Below, piece by piece: positions 45,692 to 53,995 of a stretch of DNA of 64,000 nucleotides. Both the position numbers and the translations under genes were made by a program. Below the pieces are notes generated by a model that saw nothing but the letters and a program-made list of their open reading frames with translations, was not told the origin of the DNA and ran no database searches. The DNA lies in NCBI RefSeq assembly GCF_009800965.1, contig NZ_WUAF01000001.1, positions 186,001 through 250,000 on the forward strand, read 5' to 3'. Numbering within the stretch: position 1 is the first letter of the stretch; the number at the start of each line of letters is the position of its first letter. This DNA is from Cognatazoarcus halotolerans. Its GTDB lineage: Bacteria; Pseudomonadota; Gammaproteobacteria; Burkholderiales; Rhodocyclaceae.

Positions 45692-45715
45692 GCGAAGGCC
45701 CGAAAGGGCCTTCGC
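45692..45715 (+). terminator. Hairpin between nirC and the phosphatase-kinase gene
   Basis: GCGAAGGCCC, GAAA tetraloop, GGGCCTTCGC: a perfect 10-bp stem ending 9 bp before the next ATG. There is no T-run, so it may stabilise the nirC mRNA or partially block expression of the downstream gene rather than terminate fully. Confidence 0.5.
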
Positions 45716-45724
45716 ATCTTCCGG

Positions 45725-47461
45725 ATGTCAAGCAGACTCTCGCTTTCCACAGGCCAGTATTCCGACCGCGGCCGCAAGGAAATCAACCAGGATTTCCACG
45801 GCCTGTGCATCCCGGACGAACCGCTGCTGAGCACAAAGGGCATCGCGATCGCGCTGGCCGACGGGATCAGCAGCAGCGAGGTCTCGCACATCGCCAGCGA
45901 ATCGGCGGTCAAGAGTTTTCTCGACGATTACTTGTGCACCTCCGACGCGTGGTCGGTCAGGACGTCGGCCGAGCGCGTGCTCGGCGCCATCAATTCGTGG
46001 CTCGATGCCCAGACGCGACGCGGCCCCCACCGTCACGACCGCGATCGCGGCTACGTGTGCACCTTCAGTGCGCTGATCCTGAAGGCCACCACCGCGCACA
46101 TCGTCCACGTCGGCGATAGCCGCATCTACCGCCTGCGCGACGGCGCCCTCGAACAGCTCACCAACGATCACCGCATGATCGTCTCCGAAGGGCAGAGCTA
46201 CCTATCGCGGGCACTCGGTATGAGCGAGCAGGTCGACATCGACTACCAGTCGGTCCCGCTCAGGGAAGGCGACGCCTTCGTCCTCGCCACCGACGGCGTC
46301 TACGAATCTGCCACGCCCGCATTCATCATCGAAACCATTGCGCGTCACGCCGACCAGCTCGATACCGCCGCGCAGCTGATCGCGGAAGAAGCCTTCGCCC
46401 GGGGCAGCAAGGATAACCTGACGATCCAGATCGCGCGGATCGACACACTGCCACAGCAGGCGAGCAGCGAGCTGCAACAGCAGCTGGCCGCACTGCCACC
46501 GGCTCCGATCCTCGAGCCACGCATGCTCTTCGACGGTTACCGCATCATTCGCGCACTGCATGGCAGCAGCCGCAGTCACATCTATCTCGCCGAAGATGGC
46601 GACGGCGGCGATCTGGTGGCGATCAAGGTACCTTCGATCGACCTGCGCGGCGACCCCGCCTATCTCGAGCGCTTCATGCTCGAGGAATGGATCGCGCGGC
46701 GCATCAACAGCGCCCATGTGCTCAAGCCCCGCCCACCGACGCGGACACGCAATTACCTTTACGTGGTCACCGAGTACATCGAAGGCCAGACCCTGGCGCA
46801 GTGGATGCGCGACAACCCCGCCCCCGGGCTCGAAACGGTGCGCGGCATCGTCGAGCAGATCGCCCGCGGCCTGCTTGCCTTCCACCGCATGGAGATGCTG
46901 CACCAGGACCTGCGACCGAACAATGTCATGATCGACGGCTCGGGCACCGCGAAGATCATCGACTTCGGCTCGACCCGCGTGGCCGGACTGGCCGAAGCGG
47001 ATCCCGCCGAGCGCGCGCCCGAGATCCTCGGCACCGCCCAGTACACCGCGCCGGAATATTTCCTCGGCGAAGCCGGCTCCCCCAACTCGGATCTCTTCTC
47101 TCTCGGCGTCATCGCTTACCAGATGCTCTCGGGCCGCCTGCCGTACGGCGCCCAAGTGGCCAAGTCGCGCACCCGGGCGGCCCAGAAGAAGCTGCACTAC
47201 GCTTCGGTGCTCGACGAACATCGCGAGATTCCGGCCTGGGTGGATGCGGCGCTGGCCAAGGCAGTGCATCCCGATCCGTTCAAGCGCTACGCCGAGCTAT
47301 CCGAGTTCTCCCACGACCTCCGGCATCCCAATCTCGCCTTGACCGGACAACGCGGCCCGGCGCTGATCGAACGCAATCCGGTCCTGTTCTGGAAGGGCAT
47401 GTCGCTGCTGCTCGGCGTGCTGGTGATCGTGCTGCTGGGGATCAACGTCCTCGGAACCTGA
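45725..47461 (+). CDS. Bifunctional PP2C phosphatase / Ser-Thr protein kinase, membrane anchored
   Basis: 578 aa. N-terminal PP2C domain (about 1-240): ADGISSSEVSHIAS, VGDSRIYRLRDGALEQLT, LATDGVYE and KDNLTIQIARI supply the metal-binding Asp residues. Kinase domain (about 265-530): IKVPS (ATP Lys), LHQDLRPNNVMIDGSGTAKIIDFGSTRVAG, GTAQYTAPEY. The catalytic loop reads HQDLRPNN, so the usual HRD Arg is Gln, while Asp and the DFG Asp remain. A single C-terminal transmembrane helix (FWKGMSLLLGVLVIVLLGINVLG) anchors it with both domains cytoplasmic. This gene type often accompanies nitrate/nitrite assimilation genes; its substrate is unknown. Confidence 0.9.
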   Translation: MSSRLSLSTGQYSDRGRKEINQDFHGLCIPDEPLLSTKGIAIALADGISSSEVSHIASESAVKSFLDDYLCTSDAWSVRTSAERVLGAINSWLDAQTRRGPHRHDRDRGYVCTFSALILKATTAHIVHVGDSRIYRLRDGALEQLTNDHRMIVSEGQSYLSRALGMSEQVDIDYQSVPLREGDAFVLATDGVYESATPAFIIETIARHADQLDTAAQLIAEEAFARGSKDNLTIQIARIDTLPQQASSELQQQLAALPPAPILEPRMLFDGYRIIRALHGSSRSHIYLAEDGDGGDLVAIKVPSIDLRGDPAYLERFMLEEWIARRINSAHVLKPRPPTRTRNYLYVVTEYIEGQTLAQWMRDNPAPGLETVRGIVEQIARGLLAFHRMEMLHQDLRPNNVMIDGSGTAKIIDFGSTRVAGLAEADPAERAPEILGTAQYTAPEYFLGEAGSPNSDLFSLGVIAYQMLSGRLPYGAQVAKSRTRAAQKKLHYASVLDEHREIPAWVDAALAKAVHPDPFKRYAELSEFSHDLRHPNLALTGQRGPALIERNPVLFWKGMSLLLGVLVIVLLGINVLGT

Positions 47462-47479
47462 CGCCCCGGAGCGCGGCCT

Positions 47480-47876
47480 TAAGTCTGGCGCCCTCGTTCG
47501 AGACCATTACCGGCAAGGCCTGCGCGTCGTCATGGGCACCAACGGCAACGAACCCACCGCACGCGTTGGTGCCGCGCGCCTCGGTATCGACACGATCCGC
47601 GCCGACGCGGCGATCGCGAGTGCCGGCTTCCTCTTGGTCATGGGCGATCTTTCGGGCATTTTTGCGCAGGCACGCTCTTCGTCACCACCATGCGCAGCCT
47701 CGGCCAGAACCCGTTTTGGCGTTGGGCTACCAGCCGCTGGCGCTCCGATCGCGGCCGGCGTACTGTATCCGGCGCTCGGCATGCATATCGCGCCCATGGT
47801 CGCTGCCGCCGCAATGAGCCGTTCGTCGGAGTCGGTAATCAGCAATTCGCTAGGTCTGCGGCGCGTGGGGATCTGA
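47480..47876 (+). pseudogene. Remnant of a copper-translocating P-type ATPase (C-terminal parts)
   Basis: Fragments of a CopA-type ATPase are scattered over about 400 bp in more than one frame. The frame from 47532 gives TARVGAARLGIDTIRAD (resembling the phosphorylation-domain segment TARxVAxxLGID-x-RAD/E), then AAIASAGFLLVMGDLSGI (from the hinge). A different frame gives TMRSLGQNPFW (helix before the C-terminal pair). The first frame resumes with GAPIAAGVLYPALGMHIAPMVAAAAMSRSSESVISNSLGLRR (final transmembrane helices). Upstream, PSFETITGK in a further frame resembles the nucleotide-binding domain. The invariant GDGVNDxPAL segment is missing. Internal deletions plus frameshifts mean it is non-functional. 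Confidence 0.78.
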
Positions 47877-47973
47877 TTCAACGTAACGGTGCAACACCGG
47901 CACCTCAACTCGGAATAGACACCATGCAGGACGGCAGCAATATGGTTTCAGGCCGGACCGGAACGCCCGAACG

Positions 47974-49014
47974 ATGAATCGAAGTGTCTTGAGCGCCTTG
48001 TTGGCCGCGGCGCTGTTTGGCGCCAGTACACCATTTGCAAAACTGCTTGCCGGTGAGGTTTCTCCGGTTCTGCTTGCCGGCCTGTTGTATCTGGGCAGTG
48101 GCGTCGGGCTCATGCTTGTTCGTGCCATTCGGGACCGGGGCTGGACCCCGAGCGGCCTCGTGCGCGCGGAATGGCCCTGGTTATTGGGTGCCATCCTGTT
48201 TGGCGGGGTGCTGGGTCCGATTGCGCTGCTGTTCGGCCTGACCACCACGAGCGGATCGACTGCTTCGCTGTTGTTGAATCTGGAGGCTGTGCTGACCGCG
48301 CTTGTTGCCTGGCTCGTGTTCAGGGAAAACGCGGGACGTCGTGTGGTCGCCGGGATGCTCGCCATCGTCGCGGGAGGCGTTGTGCTCGCGTGGCCGGAGG
48401 GCGGAGAAAGCGCGACCGGGTGGGTCGGCCCGCTTGCCATCGCGCTCGCCTGTCTGTGCTGGGCGATCGACAACAACCTCACCCGCAAGGTCTCGGGCTC
48501 GGACGCCCTGTTTGTTGCCGGCAGCAAGGGAATGGTCGCCGGGGCGGTGAATAGCGCGTTCGCACTGGCGCTCGGCGCGACGATGCCGGGCACCGCGATC
48601 GTAGTGGCCACGATGACGGTCGGATTGCTCGGCTATGGCATCAGCCTCGTCATGTTCGTCCTGGCCTTGCGCGGCCTGGGCACTGCCCGAACCGGCGCCT
48701 ACTTCTCGACTGCGCCGTTCATTGGGACAGTAGTCGCGTTGGTCCTGCTAGATGAGTCGACTGATCCGGCGTTCTGGCTGGCAGCCAGCCTGATGGCCCT
48801 GGGCGTCTGGCTGCATCTGACCGAGCGGCACGAACACCGGCATGTGCATGCACCGCTCCAACATCGTCACCCGCACGTGCACGACGATCACCACCAGCAT
48901 CCGCATCCGTTCGAGTGGGACGGGACGGAACCTCACGATCATTGGCACGAACACCTCGCCGTCGTGCACAAGCATCCGCACTTTCCGGACATCCATCATC
49001 GACATACGCATTGA
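47974..49014 (+). CDS. EamA/DMT family transporter with His-rich C-terminal tail
   Basis: 346 aa. Ten predicted transmembrane helices form two EamA repeats (ALLAAALFGASTPFAKLLAGEVSPVLLAGLLYLGSG; LLLNLEAVLTALVAWLVFRE in the first; ARTGAYFSTAPFIGTVVALVLLDE in the second). From about residue 286 a hydrophilic tail of 60 residues is extremely rich in His (HEHRHVHAPLQHRHPHVHDD and similar), predicted cytoplasmic or periplasmic and metal-binding. EamA members export amino acids or metabolites; the tail and its position beside copper genes suggest a metal link. It follows the ATPase remnant. Confidence 0.85.
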   Translation: MNRSVLSALLAAALFGASTPFAKLLAGEVSPVLLAGLLYLGSGVGLMLVRAIRDRGWTPSGLVRAEWPWLLGAILFGGVLGPIALLFGLTTTSGSTASLLLNLEAVLTALVAWLVFRENAGRRVVAGMLAIVAGGVVLAWPEGGESATGWVGPLAIALACLCWAIDNNLTRKVSGSDALFVAGSKGMVAGAVNSAFALALGATMPGTAIVVATMTVGLLGYGISLVMFVLALRGLGTARTGAYFSTAPFIGTVVALVLLDESTDPAFWLAASLMALGVWLHLTERHEHRHVHAPLQHRHPHVHDDHHQHPHPFEWDGTEPHDHWHEHLAVVHKHPHFPDIHHRHTH

Positions 49015-49101
49015 CACGCGGCTCCGGCCTGTTGGCGCCGATTCGCGGTGCGCGGGCCACCCCGGATTCGAGATGCCGGACTCGGCGGCGCACGAACACC
49101 G

Positions 49102-49482
49102 CTACCTTATTCCTGCCTTGCGCTGCTGCATCCGCACGTATGCGGTGATGTGCGCAACGTCGTCCGGCGTCAGGCCGGCAACCGGCTTCATGTCGCCGAA
49201 GTTCCAGTGGTGGGCGCGCGAACCATTCCTGACCGCCATCTGAAAGGCCATGTCCGAATGGTGAGAGGGCTCATAGATCCTGTGCAGCAGCGGCGGCCCC
49301 TCGTCACTGCCTGCCAGATCGGCGCCGTGGCAAGAGGCGCAGTTTTTCGCAAACAATGCCTGGCCGACAACCGGATTCGGCATCAGGCCGGCCGAGGGTT
49401 TGGGTACCTGCATCCCCTGGGCCATTGCACCGCTCGCAAACAGCACCGCGAGCAAGAACAGTAGGCCGGTGGTCTTGATCAT
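49102..49482 (-). CDS. Periplasmic cytochrome c (single CXXCH)
   Basis: 126 aa with signal peptide (residues 1-21, GLLFLLAVLFASGAMA). Haem motif NCASCHGADLAGSDEGPPLL, then HHSDMAFQMAVRNGSRAHHWNFGDMKPVAGLTPDDVAHITAYVR, the usual class I arrangement with a Met ligand in GDMKPV. It lies at the far end of the minus-strand copper cluster; a role with the copper oxidase is speculative. Confidence 0.88.
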   Translation of the reverse strand: MIKTTGLLFLLAVLFASGAMAQGMQVPKPSAGLMPNPVVGQALFAKNCASCHGADLAGSDEGPPLLHRIYEPSHHSDMAFQMAVRNGSRAHHWNFGDMKPVAGLTPDDVAHITAYVRMQQRKAGIR

Positions 49483-49500
49483 TCGAGTCTCCGTGCGAAC

Positions 49501-49632
49501 TTATTTGCGGGGTCGCCCGGCGCCAGGCGGCGGCGCCGAACAACATGCGGACGGCCTCTTGCGGGCATGTGCTCTTTCATTCGCCTGCATCCAGCCGCTT
49601 AGGTTGCGGAGCAGTTTTCTGAGCCAGTTCAT
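49501..49632 (-). CDS. Possible small protein (43 aa)
   Basis: MNWLRKLLRNLSGWMQ... begins with a short amphipathic, possibly membrane-associated helix and ends in a basic, Pro-rich tail with a Cys pair (ACCSAPPPG). GGAGG lies 6 nt before ATG 49632. Located between the cytochrome and cupredoxin genes in a compact cluster. No family recognised; it may be real or may be chance. Confidence 0.4.
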   Translation of the reverse strand: MNWLRKLLRNLSGWMQANERAHARKRPSACCSAPPPGAGRPRK

Positions 49633-49721
49633 GGCGCCTCCATTCAAAATCCCGTCCGTGGGGCGCGGGTCGCGAAGGTGGCCACGATCAACCTTGCAGG
49701 CACGCTGTGGCGCAGGCCCGA

Positions 49722-50225
49722 TCACTCGGTCACCGTCACCTTGCCGATCATGCCAGCCTCCATGTGCCCGGGAACCAGGCAGGCAAAGTCGACCGTACCC
49801 GGCTGTTCGAATTTCCAGACAATTCCTCCGCGCTGCCCCGCCTTGAGCGTGACCATGTTCGGCTCGGTGTGCTGCATCCCGGGCATGCTGCGCATCATCT
49901 CGGCGTGCTCCTTGAGTTGGCCCATCGATCCGATGACCATCTCGTGAGGCCCGGTTCCGTTGTTCCTGGTGAAGAAGCGGATGGTTTCGCCAGCCTTCAC
50001 GGTGATGTCATTGGGCACGAAATGCATCGAGTCGTCCATGATGACCTCGATGGTGCGGGAGACCTCGGCCGGATTTCCGGCCCTGCCGACAGCGCTGGCG
50101 TGCGAATCGGACTGCATGCCTCCTATTTCATGGGCCGGCATGGCGTGCGCGCCGTCATGATCGCCGCCCGCGAGCGCCAATCCGGAAACCGCGCCCACCA
50201 GAAGAACTGCAATTCTCTTTTTCAT
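49722..50225 (-). CDS. Periplasmic cupredoxin (CopI-like)
   Basis: 167 aa with signal peptide (MKKRIAVLLVGAVSGLALAG). His/Met-rich linker near residues 22-50. Type 1 copper ligands are the His in NNGTGPHEMVIG and the Cys-His-Met set in FACLVPGHMEAGM. Additional Met-rich segment (EMMRSMPGMQHTEPNM) may bind extra copper. In copper-resistance loci such proteins support periplasmic copper tolerance. The neighbouring copB starts 44 bp upstream on the same strand. Confidence 0.9.
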   Translation of the reverse strand: MKKRIAVLLVGAVSGLALAGGDHDGAHAMPAHEIGGMQSDSHASAVGRAGNPAEVSRTIEVIMDDSMHFVPNDITVKAGETIRFFTRNNGTGPHEMVIGSMGQLKEHAEMMRSMPGMQHTEPNMVTLKAGQRGGIVWKFEQPGTVDFACLVPGHMEAGMIGKVTVTE

Positions 50226-50269
50226 GTTCCATTCTCGATGTTTGAAGCAACAGGCCCATCAGGGCGAAC

Positions 50270-51295
50270 TCAGAACCAGAAGCGCAGGCCCGCGACCCAA
50301 CGCGTTTCGCTGGACTGCTCGCCCCCGGTACGGGCCAGGTCAGCCGTTTCGCCAAACCTTCCGGTCCGTTCGATGCCGACATAAGGGGCAAACTGGCGGC
50401 TGATCTCATAACGCAGGCGCACACCGGCAACAGCGTCGGTGAGGCCGCTGCCGAGGCCGCGGGGCTCGTCACGTCTGCCGTAAAGGTTGATTTCCGCTCG
50501 CGGCTGGAGCACCAGGCGCTGGGTCAACAACAATTCGTACTCCGCACCGAGGCGCAGGGCGCTGCGCCCGCCGTCACCCAGGTAAGCGGTCGCATCGACC
50601 TCGAACCAGTAGGGCGACAGGCCCTGCACCCCGAAGGCCAGCCAACTGCGGTCAGGCCCTTCACCGGAATCCACCCGCACCCCGAGCTGGGTGTCCCAGT
50701 AGCTGGCGATCGCGTGACCCCACAGCAGTTCGGTGCGGGCTTCCCGGAGGGTGTCCCGGGCATAGTCGCCCTCTGCCTTGATCACCAGGCGGTTGTAGTC
50801 GCGGCCGAACCAGGCTTGGGCATCGTAGGCGGTGGCATTGCCGTCACGGGTATGCACACGCTCCAGCCGCTCGAGCAGCAGGCCGCCGAAAGCATGTTCA
50901 TCGGCGAGACGCAGCTGCCGCTGCCCTGGCAGCGCGAACTTGCCCTGGTCCAACGTGAACCCTGCAGCATAGGCATGGGGGTCGCGCGCGTCGGCAGGTG
51001 CCACGCCGCCCTGCATGTCCATCTCACCATGGTCCATGCCGGCCATCATGTCGTCACCGCCGGGCGCGTGCATCGCCGCGTCGTGCTGCATGGCTGCGTG
51101 GTTCATTCCCGGCATCGGCGCAGCCGGAATAGCAGCGGCAGAACCGTGCTGCCCGGCATGATCATCGTGGTCCAGGTCGGCCATGGGCATGCCCGCGGCC
51201 CAGGCGGCAGAGGCGCCCGACAGGGCGAGAGCGAGCATGAACGCAGGCGAACCAGGGCGACGCATCGCGGGAGTCCTTTCGAGTCGGCGTTTCAT
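50270..51295 (-). CDS. copB: Outer-membrane copper resistance protein CopB
   Basis: 341 aa. Signal-like N-terminus ending AAWA, a Met/His-rich copper-sequestering region (about residues 35-95; NHAAMQHDAAMHAPGGDDMM, GMDHGEMDM), then a beta-barrel domain (LLWGHAIASYWDTQLGVRVDSGEGPDRSW, LRYEISRQFAPYVGIERTGRFG) ending in RFWF. The ATG overlaps the copA stop by 4 bp, so translation is coupled to copA. Confidence 0.92.
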   Translation of the reverse strand: MKRRLERTPAMRRPGSPAFMLALALSGASAAWAAGMPMADLDHDDHAGQHGSAAAIPAAPMPGMNHAAMQHDAAMHAPGGDDMMAGMDHGEMDMQGGVAPADARDPHAYAAGFTLDQGKFALPGQRQLRLADEHAFGGLLLERLERVHTRDGNATAYDAQAWFGRDYNRLVIKAEGDYARDTLREARTELLWGHAIASYWDTQLGVRVDSGEGPDRSWLAFGVQGLSPYWFEVDATAYLGDGGRSALRLGAEYELLLTQRLVLQPRAEINLYGRRDEPRGLGSGLTDAVAGVRLRYEISRQFAPYVGIERTGRFGETADLARTGGEQSSETRWVAGLRFWF

Positions 51296-53130
51296 GCCAC
51301 CACCACTTCACGGAACATGCCCGCGTCCATGTGGAACATCAGATGACAGTGCCAGGCCCAGCGACCGAGCGCATCCGCGGTGACCAGAAAGCTGATGCGC
51401 TGCGCAGGCTGGACCGGGATGGTGTGGCGGCGGGTCTGGAACTGGCCCTCGGCGGTTTCGAGCTCGCTCCACATGCCGTGCAGATGCATGGGATGCGTCA
51501 TCATCGTGTCGTTATGCAGGATCACCCGCACCCGCTCGCCGTAACGCAGATGCACCGGGGTGGACTGCCCGAACTCGAGGCCGTCGAAAGACCACGTGTA
51601 GCGTTCCATGTTTCCGGTCAGGTGCAGCTCGATCTCGCGCTCGGCGCCGCGCGGATCCATCGGCCCGCCGATCGTGGACAGGTCCGCCAGGGTAAGCACC
51701 TTGCGACCATTGCCACGCAGGCCGATACCCGGGTCATCGAGATTGGTGCGCGCCATGTCCACCCGCATGTCGGTGCTCGGACCGTACTCCGAGCGCGCGT
51801 GCCGCACCGTCCTGCCCGGGCGGGCGAGCGCGTTGGCAGGCATCGCGTGCTGGCCGTGATCCATTGCCATGCCGCCATGACCCATGCCCGCCATGTCGCG
51901 CTGCATCGCCATGCCGGCGTGATCCATCGGTGCCACGACCTGGCCCGTCGCGTGGCGCATGCCGCCCGCCGGCCCCATCGCACCCATCATGTCGGCCATG
52001 GTCAGCCATTCCGCCTTGTCGAGTTGCGGAACCGGCGCTTCCAGTCCGGGGCGAGCCGCCAGCGTGCCACGTGCATAGCCACTGCGATCCATCGACTGCG
52101 CGAAGACGGTATGGGCCTCATCCTTCGGTTCAACGAGGACGTCGTATGTTTCACCGGGGCCGAAGCGGAACTCGTCCACCGTCACCGGCTCGACATCGAC
52201 GCCATCCGACTGCACCACGGTCATCTTCAAACCCGGGATCCGTACGTCGTAGAAGCTGTTGCCGGCGCCATTGATGAAGCGTAGCCGGAGCCGCTCGCCC
52301 GGGCGGAACTGCGCGGTCCAGTTGCCGGCCGGCGTGGTTCCGTTCATCAGGAAGGTCAGGGTCGCCGCCGACAGATCCGCGAGATCCGTCGGACTCATGC
52401 GCATCTCGTTCCACATCCTGCGCTTGTCGAGCGCGGCCTCGAGACCTCCGCTGGAAGCGTCGCGGAAAAAATCCATCGCGGTGGGCTGGTGATAGTTGTA
52501 ATAGTCGCTCTGGCTCTTGAGCTTGGCGAAGACCCGCATCGGATCTTCATCGGTCCAGTCCGAAAGCAGCACCACATGTTCCCTGTCGGCGCGAATCCGC
52601 TCCCCGTCGCGCGGCTCGACGATGATCGCACCATACATGCCGGTGAGCTCCTGCATGCCCGAGTGAGAGTGATACCAGTAGGTGCCGCTCTGTTCGATGC
52701 GAAAGCGATAGGTGAAGGTCTCACCCGGTGCGATCCCTCGAAAGCTGATGCCGGGCACGCCATCCATCTGGTAGGGCAGGATCATCCCGTGCCAGTGTAT
52801 CGAGGTCGCTTCGGGCAGCTTATTGGTGACCCGGATGGTCACCGTATCACCCTCGCGCAAGCGCAGCGTGGGACCGGGAATCGAACCGTTTATGGTGGTT
52901 GCCATGCGTGGCGAGCCGGTAAAGTTGACCGGCGATTCGGCGACGACCAGGTCGATGCTCGATCCGGAAAGAACCGGCGCTGCGCCCGATCCCGCCATCG
53001 CCACTTCACGCGCGGCGGCCCGGACCAGGCCGGGCAGCCCGGCGAGCACGCCGCCCGCGGCAAGACCTTGTACGAAACGTCGTCGCGAGACGCCTGCCGT
53101 CGAGCCGGCAAGACCTGAAAGTCGATTCAT
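51292..53130 (-). CDS. copA: Periplasmic multicopper oxidase CopA (PcoA type)
   Basis: 612 aa. Twin-arginine signal ([20 protein letters not shown]) for folded export. Copper-binding motifs are [25 protein letters not shown] and the C-terminal [14 protein letters not shown] Met/His-rich insert (about residues 400-440; [19 protein letters not shown]) is typical of copper-resistance oxidases that bind additional copper and oxidise Cu(I). First gene of the minus-strand cluster; divergent from copR across 180 bp. Confidence 0.95.
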   Translation of the reverse strand: MNRLSGLAGSTAGVSRRRFVQGLAAGGVLAGLPGLVRAAAREVAMAGSGAAPVLSGSSIDLVVAESPVNFTGSPRMATTINGSIPGPTLRLREGDTVTIRVTNKLPEATSIHWHGMILPYQMDGVPGISFRGIAPGETFTYRFRIEQSGTYWYHSHSGMQELTGMYGAIIVEPRDGERIRADREHVVLLSDWTDEDPMRVFAKLKSQSDYYNYHQPTAMDFFRDASSGGLEAALDKRRMWNEMRMSPTDLADLSAATLTFLMNGTTPAGNWTAQFRPGERLRLRFINGAGNSFYDVRIPGLKMTVVQSDGVDVEPVTVDEFRFGPGETYDVLVEPKDEAHTVFAQSMDRSGYARGTLAARPGLEAPVPQLDKAEWLTMADMMGAMGPAGGMRHATGQVVAPMDHAGMAMQRDMAGMGHGGMAMDHGQHAMPANALARPGRTVRHARSEYGPSTDMRVDMARTNLDDPGIGLRGNGRKVLTLADLSTIGGPMDPRGAEREIELHLTGNMERYTWSFDGLEFGQSTPVHLRYGERVRVILHNDTMMTHPMHLHGMWSELETAEGQFQTRRHTIPVQPAQRISFLVTADALGRWAWHCHLMFHMDAGMFREVVVA

Positions 53131-53234
53131 TGCATCTCCTCGGGTGTCCAGACGGGCATCCGGTCGAGATGGTCGACCGCGCCCGATGAGCCGGCAGTCT
53201 GCGCAAGAGCCGTGTACCTGAAGGTGACGCAGGC

Positions 53235-53250
53235 ATTACATGTTTGTAAT
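53235..53250. promoter_or_regulatory. Probable CopR operator between copA and copR
   Basis: ATTACA-TGTT-TGTAAT is a perfect dyad centred about 113 bp before the copA ATG and 69 bp before copR. OmpR-type copper regulators bind A/T-rich inverted or direct repeats in this position; specific binding is inferred. Confidence 0.55.
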
Positions 53251-53310
53251 CCTGACCGCGGCCGGTCCGGTGCTGGCACACTCTCCGACCATGGAAAAGG
53301 ACATACCGCG

Positions 53311-53994
53311 ATGAAGGTCCTGATTGTCGAGGATGAGGCCAAGACCGGCGATTACCTCCGCCAGGGGCTCGGCGAAGCGGGCTACAACACCGACCTCGCC
53401 CGCACCGGAATCGACGGCCTGCATCTGGCACTGACCGGAGGCTACGACCTCTTGATACTGGACGTGATGCTGCCGGGCCTCGATGGCTGGCAGATCCTCG
53501 AGACCGTGCGGCGCGGCGGCACGGACATACCGGTGCTGTTCCTGACCGCCCGCGACCAGGTCGAGGATCGGGTCAAGGGCCTTGAGCTCGGTGCCGACGA
53601 CTATCTGGTCAAGCCCTTTGCATTCGCCGAATTGCTTGCCCGCGTGCGGACGCTGCTCAGACGCGGCCGTAGTGGCACCGAACCGACCGTGCTTGGCATC
53701 GCCGATCTCGAGCTAGACCTTCTGCGTCGCAGAGTGAGCCGCGCGGGTCGGCGCATCGACCTGACGGCGAAGGAGTTCGGCCTGCTGGAGCTGCTGTTGC
53801 GACGCCAGGGAGAGGTACTGCCACGCTCCCTGATTGCCTCGCAGGTATGGGACATGAATTTCGACAGCGATACCAACGTCATCGAGGTCGCGGTGCGGCG
53901 CCTGCGTGCAAAGGTCGACGACCCGTTCGAACCGAAGCTCATCCACACGGTGCGCGGCATGGGCTACGTGCTCGAGATTCGCGAGGAGCACTGA
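53311..53994 (+). CDS. copR: Copper-responsive OmpR/PhoB-type response regulator CopR
   Basis: 227 aa. Receiver with acidic pocket (VEDEAK) and phosphoacceptor in [15 protein letters not shown] in [15 protein letters not shown]-terminal winged helix: [57 protein letters not shown]. It aligns with CusR/CopR/PcoR. ATG 53311 (MKVLIVEDE) was chosen over the frame from 53212, which overlaps the regulatory region. Confidence 0.95.
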   Translation: MKVLIVEDEAKTGDYLRQGLGEAGYNTDLARTGIDGLHLALTGGYDLLILDVMLPGLDGWQILETVRRGGTDIPVLFLTARDQVEDRVKGLELGADDYLVKPFAFAELLARVRTLLRRGRSGTEPTVLGIADLELDLLRRRVSRAGRRIDLTAKEFGLLELLLRRQGEVLPRSLIASQVWDMNFDSDTNVIEVAVRRLRAKVDDPFEPKLIHTVRGMGYVLEIREEH

Positions 53995-53995
53995 A

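Noticed and set aside
46687-47817. 376-codon plus-strand frame across the kinase 3' end
   Set aside because: Shadow of the kinase; only its final PSFETITGK stretch, from the ATPase remnant, is of interest.
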